Notes under the pieces: generated by a model | The model's input: only the letters and a program-made list of their open reading frames with translations | Database searches by the model: none | What the model was told of the DNA's origin: nothing | In this document: piece after piece, positions 52,221-61,200 of the stretch | Numbering within the stretch: position 1 is the first letter of the stretch | How the letters are laid out: every line of letters starts with the position of its first letter | Made by a program: the position numbers and the translations under genes | Source: Cardiobacterium sp. Marseille-Q4385 | Lineage (GTDB): Bacteria; Pseudomonadota; Gammaproteobacteria; Cardiobacteriales; Cardiobacteriaceae | DNA: 64,000 nucleotides | Direction of reading: 5' to 3' | Assembly (NCBI RefSeq): GCF_916618745.1 | Contig: NZ_OU745373.1 | Location: forward strand, 1,502,501 to 1,566,500

Positions 52221-53366
52221 ATGGCGAAACAACATTTCTTTGAAAAAATTGCACCGTTGTTTGAAAAAGGCGGAAAGTTTGAAAAACTCTTTCCGCTCTA
52301 CGAAGCGACAGCAACTTTTGTATATTCCCCCCGTTTTGTCACGGCTCGTCCGTCGCATGTGCGCGATGTGATAGATCTGAAACGGGTGATGATCCTTGTT
52401 TGGTTTGCCGTATTTCCGGCGATGCTTGCCGGCTGGTATTTTGTTGGTGCACAGGCGGCGCACGCGCAAGGTATTGCTGACCCTGGACTGTTGGCGAATC
52501 TGTGGTTCGGGGCGAAGCTACACCTGCCGATCTACATTGTTACCTTTGCCGTCGGGATTGCATGGGAAGTCCTCTTCTGTATCGTGCGCAAGCATGAAGT
52601 TAGTGAAGGCTTTTTCGTCACATCCATCCTTTTTTCCCTCACTCTGCCGCCGACCATTCCGCTTTGGCAAGTTGCCATCGGCATATCTTTTGGCGTAGTG
52701 CTGGGCAAAGAAGTATTTGGTGGTACCGGGCGCAACTTTGTTAACCCCGCGCTCGCTGCTCGTGCTTTCCTCTATTTCGCCTATCCGGCACAAATATCTG
52801 GCGACCGTGTTTGGGTTGCCGTAGATGGTTATTCCGGTGCTACCGCTCTTAGCCGAGCAGCAGAAGGTGGCATGGATGCAGTACGCAGTCAGTTGAGCTG
52901 GTGGGATGCTTTCATTGGCAATATGCCGGGCTCAATCGGGGAAGTCTCGACTCTCGCTATCCTTATCGGCGGTGCGATCGTCCTCTTTGCCGGCGTTGCC
53001 TCATGGCGTATCGTCGTTGGCGTCTTTGCTGGTGCGACCGTCACATCACTGATGTTCAACATCATTGGCAGCGAAACCAACCATATGTTTGCTATGCCAT
53101 TTTGGTGGCATTTTGTCCTCGGTGGCTTTGCCTTTGGTACCTTCTTTATGGCAACGGATCCGGTCACAGCATCGGTTACCAATACCGGACGTTATATTTT
53201 CGGCGCGCTGGTTGGTGTAATGACCATCCTTATCCGCGTGGTCAACCCCGCCTTCCCGGAAGGTATCATGCTGGCCATCCTGTTCTCCAATATGTTTGCT
53301 CACGTCATTGATTATTGCGTAATGCGGGTAAATACCAAACGCCGTCAGGAGAGAACCCATGTCTGA
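52221..53366 (+). CDS. nqrB: Na+-translocating NADH:quinone reductase subunit B
   Basis: The 381-residue integral subunit has the covalent FMN site SGATALS (Thr in DGYSGATALSR, near residue 213) and about ten helices. It carries FMN and part of the quinone site. It begins 2 bases after nqrA and overlaps nqrC by 8 bases. Confidence 0.96.
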   Translation: MAKQHFFEKIAPLFEKGGKFEKLFPLYEATATFVYSPRFVTARPSHVRDVIDLKRVMILVWFAVFPAMLAGWYFVGAQAAHAQGIADPGLLANLWFGAKLHLPIYIVTFAVGIAWEVLFCIVRKHEVSEGFFVTSILFSLTLPPTIPLWQVAIGISFGVVLGKEVFGGTGRNFVNPALAARAFLYFAYPAQISGDRVWVAVDGYSGATALSRAAEGGMDAVRSQLSWWDAFIGNMPGSIGEVSTLAILIGGAIVLFAGVASWRIVVGVFAGATVTSLMFNIIGSETNHMFAMPFWWHFVLGGFAFGTFFMATDPVTASVTNTGRYIFGALVGVMTILIRVVNPAFPEGIMLAILFSNMFAHVIDYCVMRVNTKRRQERTHV

Positions 53367-54195
53367 GAAAAAACAATCTGCTTTGGGCATCCTCAAATTC
53401 GCCACCATTGTCTGCCTATTCTGCTCGTTGTTCGTCTCTACTGCCGCCGTATCGCTGCGCGGCTTCCAAAAACAGAATGCGGAAAACGAGAAAAAGGTCA
53501 ATATCTTGCGTGCTGCTGGCTTGGCTGGTGCGGAAGAACGCCTTTCAACGAAACAAATCAACGAAAAATTTGCACAAATCATTCCGTTGGTCATTGACCT
53601 GAAAACTGGCGAACCAGCACGGGATAAAAATCCGCTGACCTACAATATGTACAACGCGGCGCAAAGCGATAATGAGGGACATGCTCTTACTGACGATCCA
53701 GCAGGCATCAAGCGCATTGCCAAAGAAGGGCTGGCTTATGTCGTTGCTGATGGGGACCAGATTTCCCGCTTGGTTCTGCCGATCCAAGGCTACGGACTGT
53801 GGTCTACCATGTACGGTTTTACCGCCTTGTCATTTAAAGACCAACAGCCGACGCTGACGGGTATTACTTTCTACCAGCATGCAGAAACTCCAGGGCTAGG
53901 CGCGCGTATCACCGAGCCTGAATGGCAGGAAAAATGGGCGAATATTATCCCTTACGACGACAACGGCAACCCGCATATTGATTTGGTAAAAGTCCGCAGC
54001 AACGAAGCAAAGAACCAGGTTGATGCCATTGCTGGTGCTACCCTGACCAGTAATGGTGTCGAACACATGATGAACTTCTGGCTGGGCGAACAAGGCTACA
54101 AACCGCTGGTTGACCATATCAGAAATGGCGAAATCACCCTCGCCAACTTGCGTGACGCTTCACAAGCCGCAATCGGGCAAAAAACGGAGCAATAA
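53359..54195 (+). CDS. nqrC: Na+-translocating NADH:quinone reductase subunit C
   Basis: The 278-residue subunit has an N-terminal membrane helix (FATIVCLFCSLFVSTAAV) and a periplasmic FMN domain. The attachment motif is AGATLTSNG (D/SGATxT type, Thr near residue 224), recognised by ApbE, encoded at the end of this operon. It overlaps nqrB by 8 bases. Confidence 0.95.
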   Translation: MSEKKQSALGILKFATIVCLFCSLFVSTAAVSLRGFQKQNAENEKKVNILRAAGLAGAEERLSTKQINEKFAQIIPLVIDLKTGEPARDKNPLTYNMYNAAQSDNEGHALTDDPAGIKRIAKEGLAYVVADGDQISRLVLPIQGYGLWSTMYGFTALSFKDQQPTLTGITFYQHAETPGLGARITEPEWQEKWANIIPYDDNGNPHIDLVKVRSNEAKNQVDAIAGATLTSNGVEHMMNFWLGEQGYKPLVDHIRNGEITLANLRDASQAAIGQKTEQ

Positions 54196-54198
54196 ATC

Positions 54199-54882
54199 AT
54201 GAGCGACAAATCTTACAATTACAAAGAAATCCTGCTATCACCGATCTTTGCCAACAACCCGATCGGTCTGCAAGTCCTTGGCATCTGTTCAGCGCTGGCG
54301 GTTACCGGCAGCATGAAAACTGCCTTCCTGATGAGCATTGGTCTGACTTTTGTGACGGCATTTTCCAACCTGTTCATCAGCATGATCCGCAACAACATCC
54401 CAAGCAGTATCCGCATCATCGTGCAGATGGCGGTTGCGGCTTCGGCGGTTATCGTGGTTGACCAGCTACTGAAAGCCTTTGCCTTCGAACTGTCCAAACA
54501 GCTTTCGGTATATGTCAGCCTCATCCTGACCAACTGCATCGTCATGGGCAGACTGGAAGCCTACGCCATGTCCAATCCGCCTATGCCGAGCTTCCTTGAT
54601 GGTCTCGGTAACGGTTTGGGATACAGCGCCATGCTGCTCACTGTCGGTACCATCCGTGAAATCTTCGGCAAAGGCACCTGGTTTGACATCACCATTCTGC
54701 CTTCTGGCGCGGATGGTTGGTATGTTCCGAACGGACTGATGGTATTACCGCCTAGCGCCTTCTTTATTATCGGCTTGCTCATCTGGGCGCTACGCACCTG
54801 GAAGCCCGAACAAAACGAAGCGCGTGATTACAGCGAAGCCAAAGCTGCCAAACCGATACTTATCGGCGGTACAGGGCATTAA
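54199..54882 (+). CDS. nqrD: Na+-translocating NADH:quinone reductase subunit D
   Basis: The 227-residue integral subunit has six hydrophobic segments. It has a conserved Cys in SLILTNCIVMGRLEAYAM that takes part in the intramembrane Fe centre shared with NqrE. It lies 3 bases after nqrC and 11 bases before nqrE. Confidence 0.96.
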   Translation: MSDKSYNYKEILLSPIFANNPIGLQVLGICSALAVTGSMKTAFLMSIGLTFVTAFSNLFISMIRNNIPSSIRIIVQMAVAASAVIVVDQLLKAFAFELSKQLSVYVSLILTNCIVMGRLEAYAMSNPPMPSFLDGLGNGLGYSAMLLTVGTIREIFGKGTWFDITILPSGADGWYVPNGLMVLPPSAFFIIGLLIWALRTWKPEQNEARDYSEAKAAKPILIGGTGH

Positions 54883-54893
54883 GGAGAGCGGTT

Positions 54894-55505
54894 ATGGAAC
54901 ACTATTTGAACCTGTTTATAAAATCCATCTTTATTGAGAACATGGCGCTGTCCTTCTTCTTGGGCATGTGTACATTTCTCGCCGTATCCAAAAAAATTAC
55001 CACTGCTGCCGGATTGGGCGTCGCCGTTATCGTCGTGCAAACCCTAACCGTTCCGCTGAACAACCTGCTCTATACCTACCTGCTGAAAGAAAACGCCATT
55101 TTCTGGCAAATGTTGGGTATAGAAGTGGACATCAGCTTCCTCGGATTGATTGCCTACATTGGCGTTATTGCTTCAGCGGTGCAAATCCTGGAAATGTTCC
55201 TCGACAAGTATGCCCCCGCGCTATATTCGGCGCTGGGTATCTTTTTGCCGCTCATCACCGTGAACTGCGCCATCCTTGCCGGTTCACTCTTCATGGTTGA
55301 GCGCAGCTACAACTTCGCTGAATCCGTCGTTTACGGCGTTGGCAGCGGCAGTGGCTGGGCGCTGGCGATTATCGCAATGGCGGGCATCCGCGAAAAAATG
55401 CGTTACGCCGACGTACCCAAAGGGCTGGAAGGGCTGGGTATCACCTTTATCATAGCCGGCCTGATGGCACTGGGCTTTATGTCCTTCTCGGGCGTACAAC
55501 TATAA
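54894..55505 (+). CDS. nqrE: Na+-translocating NADH:quinone reductase subunit E
   Basis: The 203-residue integral subunit is paralogous to NqrD, with a conserved Cys in ALSFFLGMCTFLAVSKK and a second in FLPLITVNCAILAGSLFM. These Cys ligate the intramembrane iron (2Fe-2S) centre. A GGAG ribosome site precedes the ATG. Confidence 0.96.
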   Translation: MEHYLNLFIKSIFIENMALSFFLGMCTFLAVSKKITTAAGLGVAVIVVQTLTVPLNNLLYTYLLKENAIFWQMLGIEVDISFLGLIAYIGVIASAVQILEMFLDKYAPALYSALGIFLPLITVNCAILAGSLFMVERSYNFAESVVYGVGSGSGWALAIIAMAGIREKMRYADVPKGLEGLGITFIIAGLMALGFMSFSGVQL

Positions 55506-55517
55506 AGGGGGACAAAC

Positions 55518-56735
55518 ATGGAAATATTCTACGGCGTACTCATCTTCACCGGCCTCATCATCATCCTGTCCGCCATCATCCTGCTGGCGCGCAAATACCT
55601 CGTGCCGCAAGGTAACGTCAAAATACTCGTTAACGGTGAACGCGAACTGGACGTACCAATGGGCGGCAAACTGCTCAATGTTCTGGCGGATAACAAAATC
55701 TACGTCTCCTCCGCTTGTGGCGGCGGCGGTAGCTGCGGCCAATGCGTCGTCAAAGTACACGAAGGCGGTGGCGAAATCCTGCCGGTCGAGCTTAACCACA
55801 TCAGCAAGCGCGAAGCACGCGAGGGCGAACGCCTGTCCTGCCAAGTTGCGGTAAAGAGCAACATGAAAGTCGAAGTGGACGAATCCGTCTTTGGCGTCAA
55901 AAAATGGGAATGCACCGTCATCTCCAACGACAACAAAGCGACCTTCATCAAAGAACTCAAACTCAAGATCCCGGAAGGTGAAGTTGTGCCTTTCCGTGCG
56001 GGTGGCTACATCCAGATTGAGTGCCCAGCCTACGACATCAAATACAGCGACTTTGACATCGCTCCGGAATACCGCGACGACTGGGAAAAATACGGCCTGT
56101 TCAAACTTGAAGCGCATAACGCGCATCCGACCATGCGCGCCTACTCAATGGCCAACTACCCGGACGAGAAAGGCATCATCATGCTTAACGTCCGTATCGC
56201 CACCCCGCCGCCGAAAGTCCCCGAAGCCAAGCCAGGCATCATGTCCAGCTACATCTTCAACCTTAAACCCGGCGACAAAGTCACCATTTCTGGCCCCTTC
56301 GGCGAATTCTTTGCCAAAGACACCGATGCGGAAATGGTCTTCATCGGCGGTGGTGCCGGTATGGCGCCGATGCGTTCGCACATCTTCGACCAGCTCAAGC
56401 GCCTGCATAGCAAACGGAAAATTACCTTCTGGTACGGCGCGCGCTCCAAGCGGGAAATCTTCTACCAGGAAGACTTCGATGCCCTCGCCAAAGAGTTCCC
56501 GAACTTCACTTGGCACGTTGCGCTTTCCGACGCCTTGCCGGAAGACAACTGGACAGGCTATACCGGCTTCATCCACAACGTCGTGTATGAAAACCACCTG
56601 AAAAACCACCCTGCGCCGGAAGACTGCGAATACTACATGTGCGGCCCGCCGATGATGACCAAATCCGTCATCGACATGCTGCATAACCTCGGCGTGGAAG
56701 ACGAAAACATCCTCCTCGATAACTTCGGAGGCTGA
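55518..56735 (+). CDS. nqrF: Na+-translocating NADH:quinone reductase subunit F
   Basis: This is the NADH-oxidising entry subunit. The 405-residue protein has an N-terminal helix, then a plant-ferredoxin-like 2Fe-2S domain (Cys in SACGGGGSCGQCVV and LSCQVAV), FAD-binding RAYSMANYP and NAD-binding GGGAGMAPMRSH, and ends with the conserved MCGPPMM and DNFGG. It is followed by apbE one base past its stop. Confidence 0.97.
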   Translation: MEIFYGVLIFTGLIIILSAIILLARKYLVPQGNVKILVNGERELDVPMGGKLLNVLADNKIYVSSACGGGGSCGQCVVKVHEGGGEILPVELNHISKREAREGERLSCQVAVKSNMKVEVDESVFGVKKWECTVISNDNKATFIKELKLKIPEGEVVPFRAGGYIQIECPAYDIKYSDFDIAPEYRDDWEKYGLFKLEAHNAHPTMRAYSMANYPDEKGIIMLNVRIATPPPKVPEAKPGIMSSYIFNLKPGDKVTISGPFGEFFAKDTDAEMVFIGGGAGMAPMRSHIFDQLKRLHSKRKITFWYGARSKREIFYQEDFDALAKEFPNFTWHVALSDALPEDNWTGYTGFIHNVVYENHLKNHPAPEDCEYYMCGPPMMTKSVIDMLHNLGVEDENILLDNFGG

Positions 56736-56736
56736 A

Positions 56737-57789
56737 GTGCATCGCACGAGCACAACAAAACAAGCGCTGTTGCTATTGGCAACAGCGTTTTTCCTTATGG
56801 CCTGTGGCGAAAGCCGCGCCGAAAACGTGAGTCGGCTTTCAGGCGAGACCATGGGCACCTTCTGGAACGTGAGCATCGCGGCCGAGCTTGACGATGCTGC
56901 CAGAAATACCCTCAAACAGCGCATCGAGAGCGAACTCGAAGCGGTGAATGACAGCATGTCCACCTACCGCGACAATTCCGAGCTGATGCGCATCAACCAC
57001 AGCCGCAATACCAGCCCGCAGACTGTGAGCGATGGCCTGCGCCGCGTCCTCGCCAAAGCGCTGGAAATCAGCAAAGAAAGCGAAGGCGTGTATGACATTA
57101 CCGTCGGGCCGCTGGTCAACCTGTGGGGATTTGGCCCGGAAAAGCGGCGAGACAAGCCTAGCGACGCGGAAATTGCCGCTGCCCTGCAACACGTCGGTTA
57201 CCAAAAGCTGCAACTCAGTGCGGAAGGACTCAGCAAAAGTGACCCGGAAATCTTTATAGACCTCTCATCCATCGCCAAAGGCTATGGCGTGGACGTCGTC
57301 GCTGAAACCATCGATGCAGCGGGATACCCCAACTACCTCGTTGAAATCGGTGGTGAAATCCGCAGCAAAGGCAATAAATATGGCGCACCGTGGCGCGTCG
57401 GTATTGAGCGACCGGAAGCCGGGTTAGTCAGCGGTGCAGCCGTGGCCAATATCATCGCGATGAATGACCGCCTGCCAGCCATGGCAACCTCCGGTAACTA
57501 CCGCAACTACGCCGAAAAAGGCGGTGAAATGGCCTACCACATCATTGATCCGAAAGACGGCAAATCGCATAGCTCGCGTCTCTTGTCCGCGACCGTTCTC
57601 GCGGGCGATTGCATGACGGCAGATGCCTACGCCACCACCCTGATGCTGCTAGGCGACAAAAAAGCGTTGGTCTTTGCTGATGCGCACAACCTTGCTGCCG
57701 AACTCATCTTGGCAGGCGAGGGCGACAAACCCTACCTCATTCAGAGAAGCAAAGCCTTCACCCAGGCCATACAGGAGGAACAACCATGA
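56737..57789 (+). CDS. apbE: FAD:protein FMN transferase
   Basis: It attaches FMN to the Thr residues of NqrB and NqrC. The 350-residue lipoprotein starts with GTG (56737) preceded by GGAGG. It has the lipobox FLMACGES with Cys23, ETMGTFWNV, the family motif LSSIAKGYGVDVVAE, GGEIRSKG and the late DCMTADAYATTLM. It overlaps nqrM by 4 bases. Confidence 0.95.
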   Translation: MHRTSTTKQALLLLATAFFLMACGESRAENVSRLSGETMGTFWNVSIAAELDDAARNTLKQRIESELEAVNDSMSTYRDNSELMRINHSRNTSPQTVSDGLRRVLAKALEISKESEGVYDITVGPLVNLWGFGPEKRRDKPSDAEIAAALQHVGYQKLQLSAEGLSKSDPEIFIDLSSIAKGYGVDVVAETIDAAGYPNYLVEIGGEIRSKGNKYGAPWRVGIERPEAGLVSGAAVANIIAMNDRLPAMATSGNYRNYAEKGGEMAYHIIDPKDGKSHSSRLLSATVLAGDCMTADAYATTLMLLGDKKALVFADAHNLAAELILAGEGDKPYLIQRSKAFTQAIQEEQP

Positions 57790-58007
57790 GCACCTTCATC
57801 GTCGCATTCATCATCCTCATGCTCGTCGGCGCCGGCATGGCTATCGGCGTCATTTTTGGCCGCCAGCCCATCAAAGGCAGCTGTGGCGGACTGGGCGCCG
57901 TTGGTGTCGAGCGCGCCTGCGGCTGCAAGGACGTGTGCGAAAACAGAGAACCACCCGCTACGGACGAGCCAACAGATACGGCAAAAGTCGAGCGTTATCG
58001 CCCCTGA
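57786..58007 (+). CDS. nqrM: Na+-NQR maturation protein NqrM
   Basis: The 73-residue protein has one N-terminal helix (IVAFIILMLVGAGMAIGVIF) and a Cys-rich tail with GSCGGLGAVG and ACGCKDVC. This fits NqrM, needed to deliver iron to the NqrD/NqrE centre. Last gene of the nqr operon, with a terminator directly after. Confidence 0.93.
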   Translation: MSTFIVAFIILMLVGAGMAIGVIFGRQPIKGSCGGLGAVGVERACGCKDVCENREPPATDEPTDTAKVERYRP

Positions 58008-58027
58008 CGCCTGCCAGATATCGATAA

Positions 58028-58060
58028 AAAACGGACGCCGTAAGGCGTCCGTTTCTTTTT
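58028..58060. terminator. Terminator after nqrM
   Basis: AAACGGACGCC GTAA GGCGTCCGTTT with CTTTTT; strong stem with a good T run on the plus strand. Confidence 0.9.
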
Positions 58061-58209
58061 GGCATCGCACTTGCTACATGCAAATTTTGTTGCGAAACGG
58101 GATGCAAACGAAGGGTGGCGCGTTGGTGGGAGACGGCATGTGTCATGCGCATCAACCCACCCCAATATCATGAACGGAAAATTCAAATAATAACGCAAAA
58201 ACAAAATCT

Positions 58210-58215
58210 TATAAT
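58210..58215 (+). promoter_or_regulatory. Candidate -10 box for the adhesin gene
   Basis: A perfect TATAAT with an A/T-rich stretch upstream lies 65 bases before the adhesin ATG. No good -35 box is present at the normal distance. Nothing else is seen in the 58061-58280 gap. Confidence 0.5.
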
Positions 58216-58280
58216 CCACCAGCTTTTTCGCTGAATGCAAGGAATACCGCATTCGCATTCACTTTTTTACAGGAAACCCC

Positions 58281-61200
58281 ATGAACCATATCTTCAAAAC
58301 TTACTACAACCGTGCCCTCGGCACTTGGGTCGCCGTGCCGGAAACCGCATGCGTCCACGGCAAATCATCCACTCGTGCGGGCAAACCGCGTTTTATCCGC
58401 CATGCACTGGCTGCGGCACTGTTCTTTGTTGCCGCGCCGGGCCTAGCAGCGCCGGTGATAAATAACGGCTCCAACCCCAACAGTTTGATCATCAGTCCTA
58501 ACCCGGCCACCCCGGCCCAGGCCAGTGGTACCGATGACATAGCAGTAGGTAACGGTAGTAAAGCCGACTCCAGTAACCATTCACAACATAAGCGGGGCGC
58601 CATTGCCATTGGTAGAGATAGCCAATCCCTTAATAAGGAAACCATCGCCATCGGCTATAAGGCTAACGCTGCGTTGAGCCAGGGCATTGCCATCGGCGCC
58701 GAAACCAAGGCCACCGGCGATCAGTCTACGGCCCTGGGCAATAACGTGGTGGCCCAAGGCAATTCCTCGGTGGCTATTGGTGGCGATGACCTTGATAAAT
58801 TCGCCGTAACAAACGGAGCGGGTCTTTATAAGACGTTGACGGGTGACGAAATAAAAAACGGGGTATATGTCTCCACAGCAGCAGGTGATGCCGCCGTCGC
58901 TGTCGGTGTACAGGCGACCGCCAAGGGCAGCCTGTCCACTGCCTTTGGTACGAAAACCACCGCCGGTGGTTTAGCATCCACCGCTCTCGGCGTTGGTGCC
59001 AATGCCAATAAGGATAACGCTGTGGCACTTGGGGCAGGGACGACCACGGAAACAAACGCAACAGCCGTTACCACAGCCACTGTCGGCGGAATCACGTATA
59101 AAGATTTTGCCGGTGGTGCCAATATTCAGGCGGGCGATCAAGTATCCGTAGGCAAACTGAATTTCGAGCGGCAAATCAAACACGTCGCGCCGGGGGAAAT
59201 CAGCAAGACCAGCACGGATGCCATTAACGGCAGTCAGCTTTATGCCGTAGCGAAGCAAATCGACGCCAATAAAACGCACTATTACAGTGTCAAAGGCAGT
59301 GCCTCCACGGATGGCAACTACAACAATGATGGAGCAACAGGCACACACGCACTTGCCGCAGGAGTAGGTGCACTAGCAAGTGATGAGCACAGTATTGCCG
59401 TAGGATCAGATGTGCAGGCCACCAAAAGTGGTGCGATTGCGCTGGGCAATACGGCAAGGGCGACGGGGCAGGATTCGATGGCGATCGGCAAGGCCAGTAA
59501 GGCGGCTAAGAAGGATGCAACCGCCGTCGGTAATACCGCGAATGCGACAGAAGAGGCGGCGACAGCAATAGGTACCAATGCACAGGCGACAAATACGTAT
59601 ACCACAGCCGTTGGCACTGGCTCAGCTGCCACCGGCGGTTCTTCGTCAGCTTTTGGAAATGATGCCAATGCAGGTGGATGGAGCGCTGTCGCCGTCGGAC
59701 GTGCTTCAACGGCTTCGGGCGCATCGGCGGTGGCAGTTGGTGAAACAGCCACGGCTTCTGCACAAAAAACAGTAGCTGTGGGTTTTAACGCCCAGGCGAC
59801 GAAGGATGGCGCGGTTGCCGTTGGATCCGATTCACTAGCGACCAATGCTTCAACCGCGCTTGGTGACCATTCAACAGCAACCGGCCTTAATGCTACCGCA
59901 CTAGGCTGGCAGGCGAATGCTGCCGGGCGTGCGGATGTCTTTATCGGCAAGCAGGCGGGCTTTGGCACCAACAACAGTGACAATTTTGACAATGTGGGCA
60001 TTGGGGAGGGTGCCGCAAAAAATGCGGGTAGCCCCACGAAGGCGGTAACCAATATTGTCGCCATTGGTACTGGTGCTGCCGAGGGCATTCAGGACGACCA
60101 CAACATTGCTGTCGGTGCTTATGCTAATGGTACGGGCAGCGGTAATCCGCAGGTAACCACGAGTAACAACATCGCCATTGGTCAACGTGCCTACGCAAAA
60201 GGGGGCAACTCCATTGCCATGGGCCAGCGCACCAAGGCTGAGGGAAGTGCTGCCCTGGCTTTCGGGGTTAGTGCCAATGCGGCCGGCACCAATTCCTTTG
60301 CGGCCGGACAAAATGCTAAGGCGAGCGGTGCCGGTTCAGTGGCCATTGGCGGTTCGGCCCAAGCAGCATCGGCAGCTCAAGCGAGCGGCTCTCAGGCTAT
60401 TGCCATTGGTCAGGGCGGCAATGCTACGGCTACCCAGACAATGGCGATGGGCGTCAATGCCAAAGCGACCCACGCCAAGGCCGTAGCCCTTGGCTCTGAA
60501 TCTGAAACCGCCGCTGCCGTCGGCACCAATGAAGCGACGGTGAATGGTATCAAGTACAAAGGATTTGCCGGAAAGACCCCCATCGCTACCGTCAGTGTGG
60601 GCAAGGCAGGAGGGGAGCGCACCCTCACCAACGTGGCCGCCGGTCGCATTAATGCCACCAGTACCGACGCTATTAACGGCAGCCAGCTTTATCTGACGCA
60701 GCAGGCACTAGGCAACGTTGGCAAGACTACGGCTGCAACATTGGGCGGCGATGCCAAGATAGATGAAGACGGCAACATCACCATGACTAACGTCGGCAAC
60801 ACCGGCAAGGGCACCGTGCATGACGCCATTGAGGCCGTGAATAAGACGGCCAATGCCGGCTGGAAAGTCCAGGTCAATAGCGGCACGAGCGAGAACGTTA
60901 AACCGAATGACACCGTGAAATTCAAAGATGGCAATAACATCACCATCAACAATAGCGGCAAGGAAATTACTATTGCCACCAAGCCGGATTTGACAGCGGA
61001 CAGCCTGACCATCAACAACGGCGGCCCGGTCATTAACGGTAGCGGCATTGATATGAAGAATAAAAAAATCACCAACGTCGCTGCCGGCACGGCGGGCACC
61101 GATGCAGTCAATGTGAGCCAGCTCAACCAAGCCATAAATAACGTGAATAACAATGTGGCTGCCGCGAAAACCCACTACTACAGTGTCAAATCCAGCGAAA

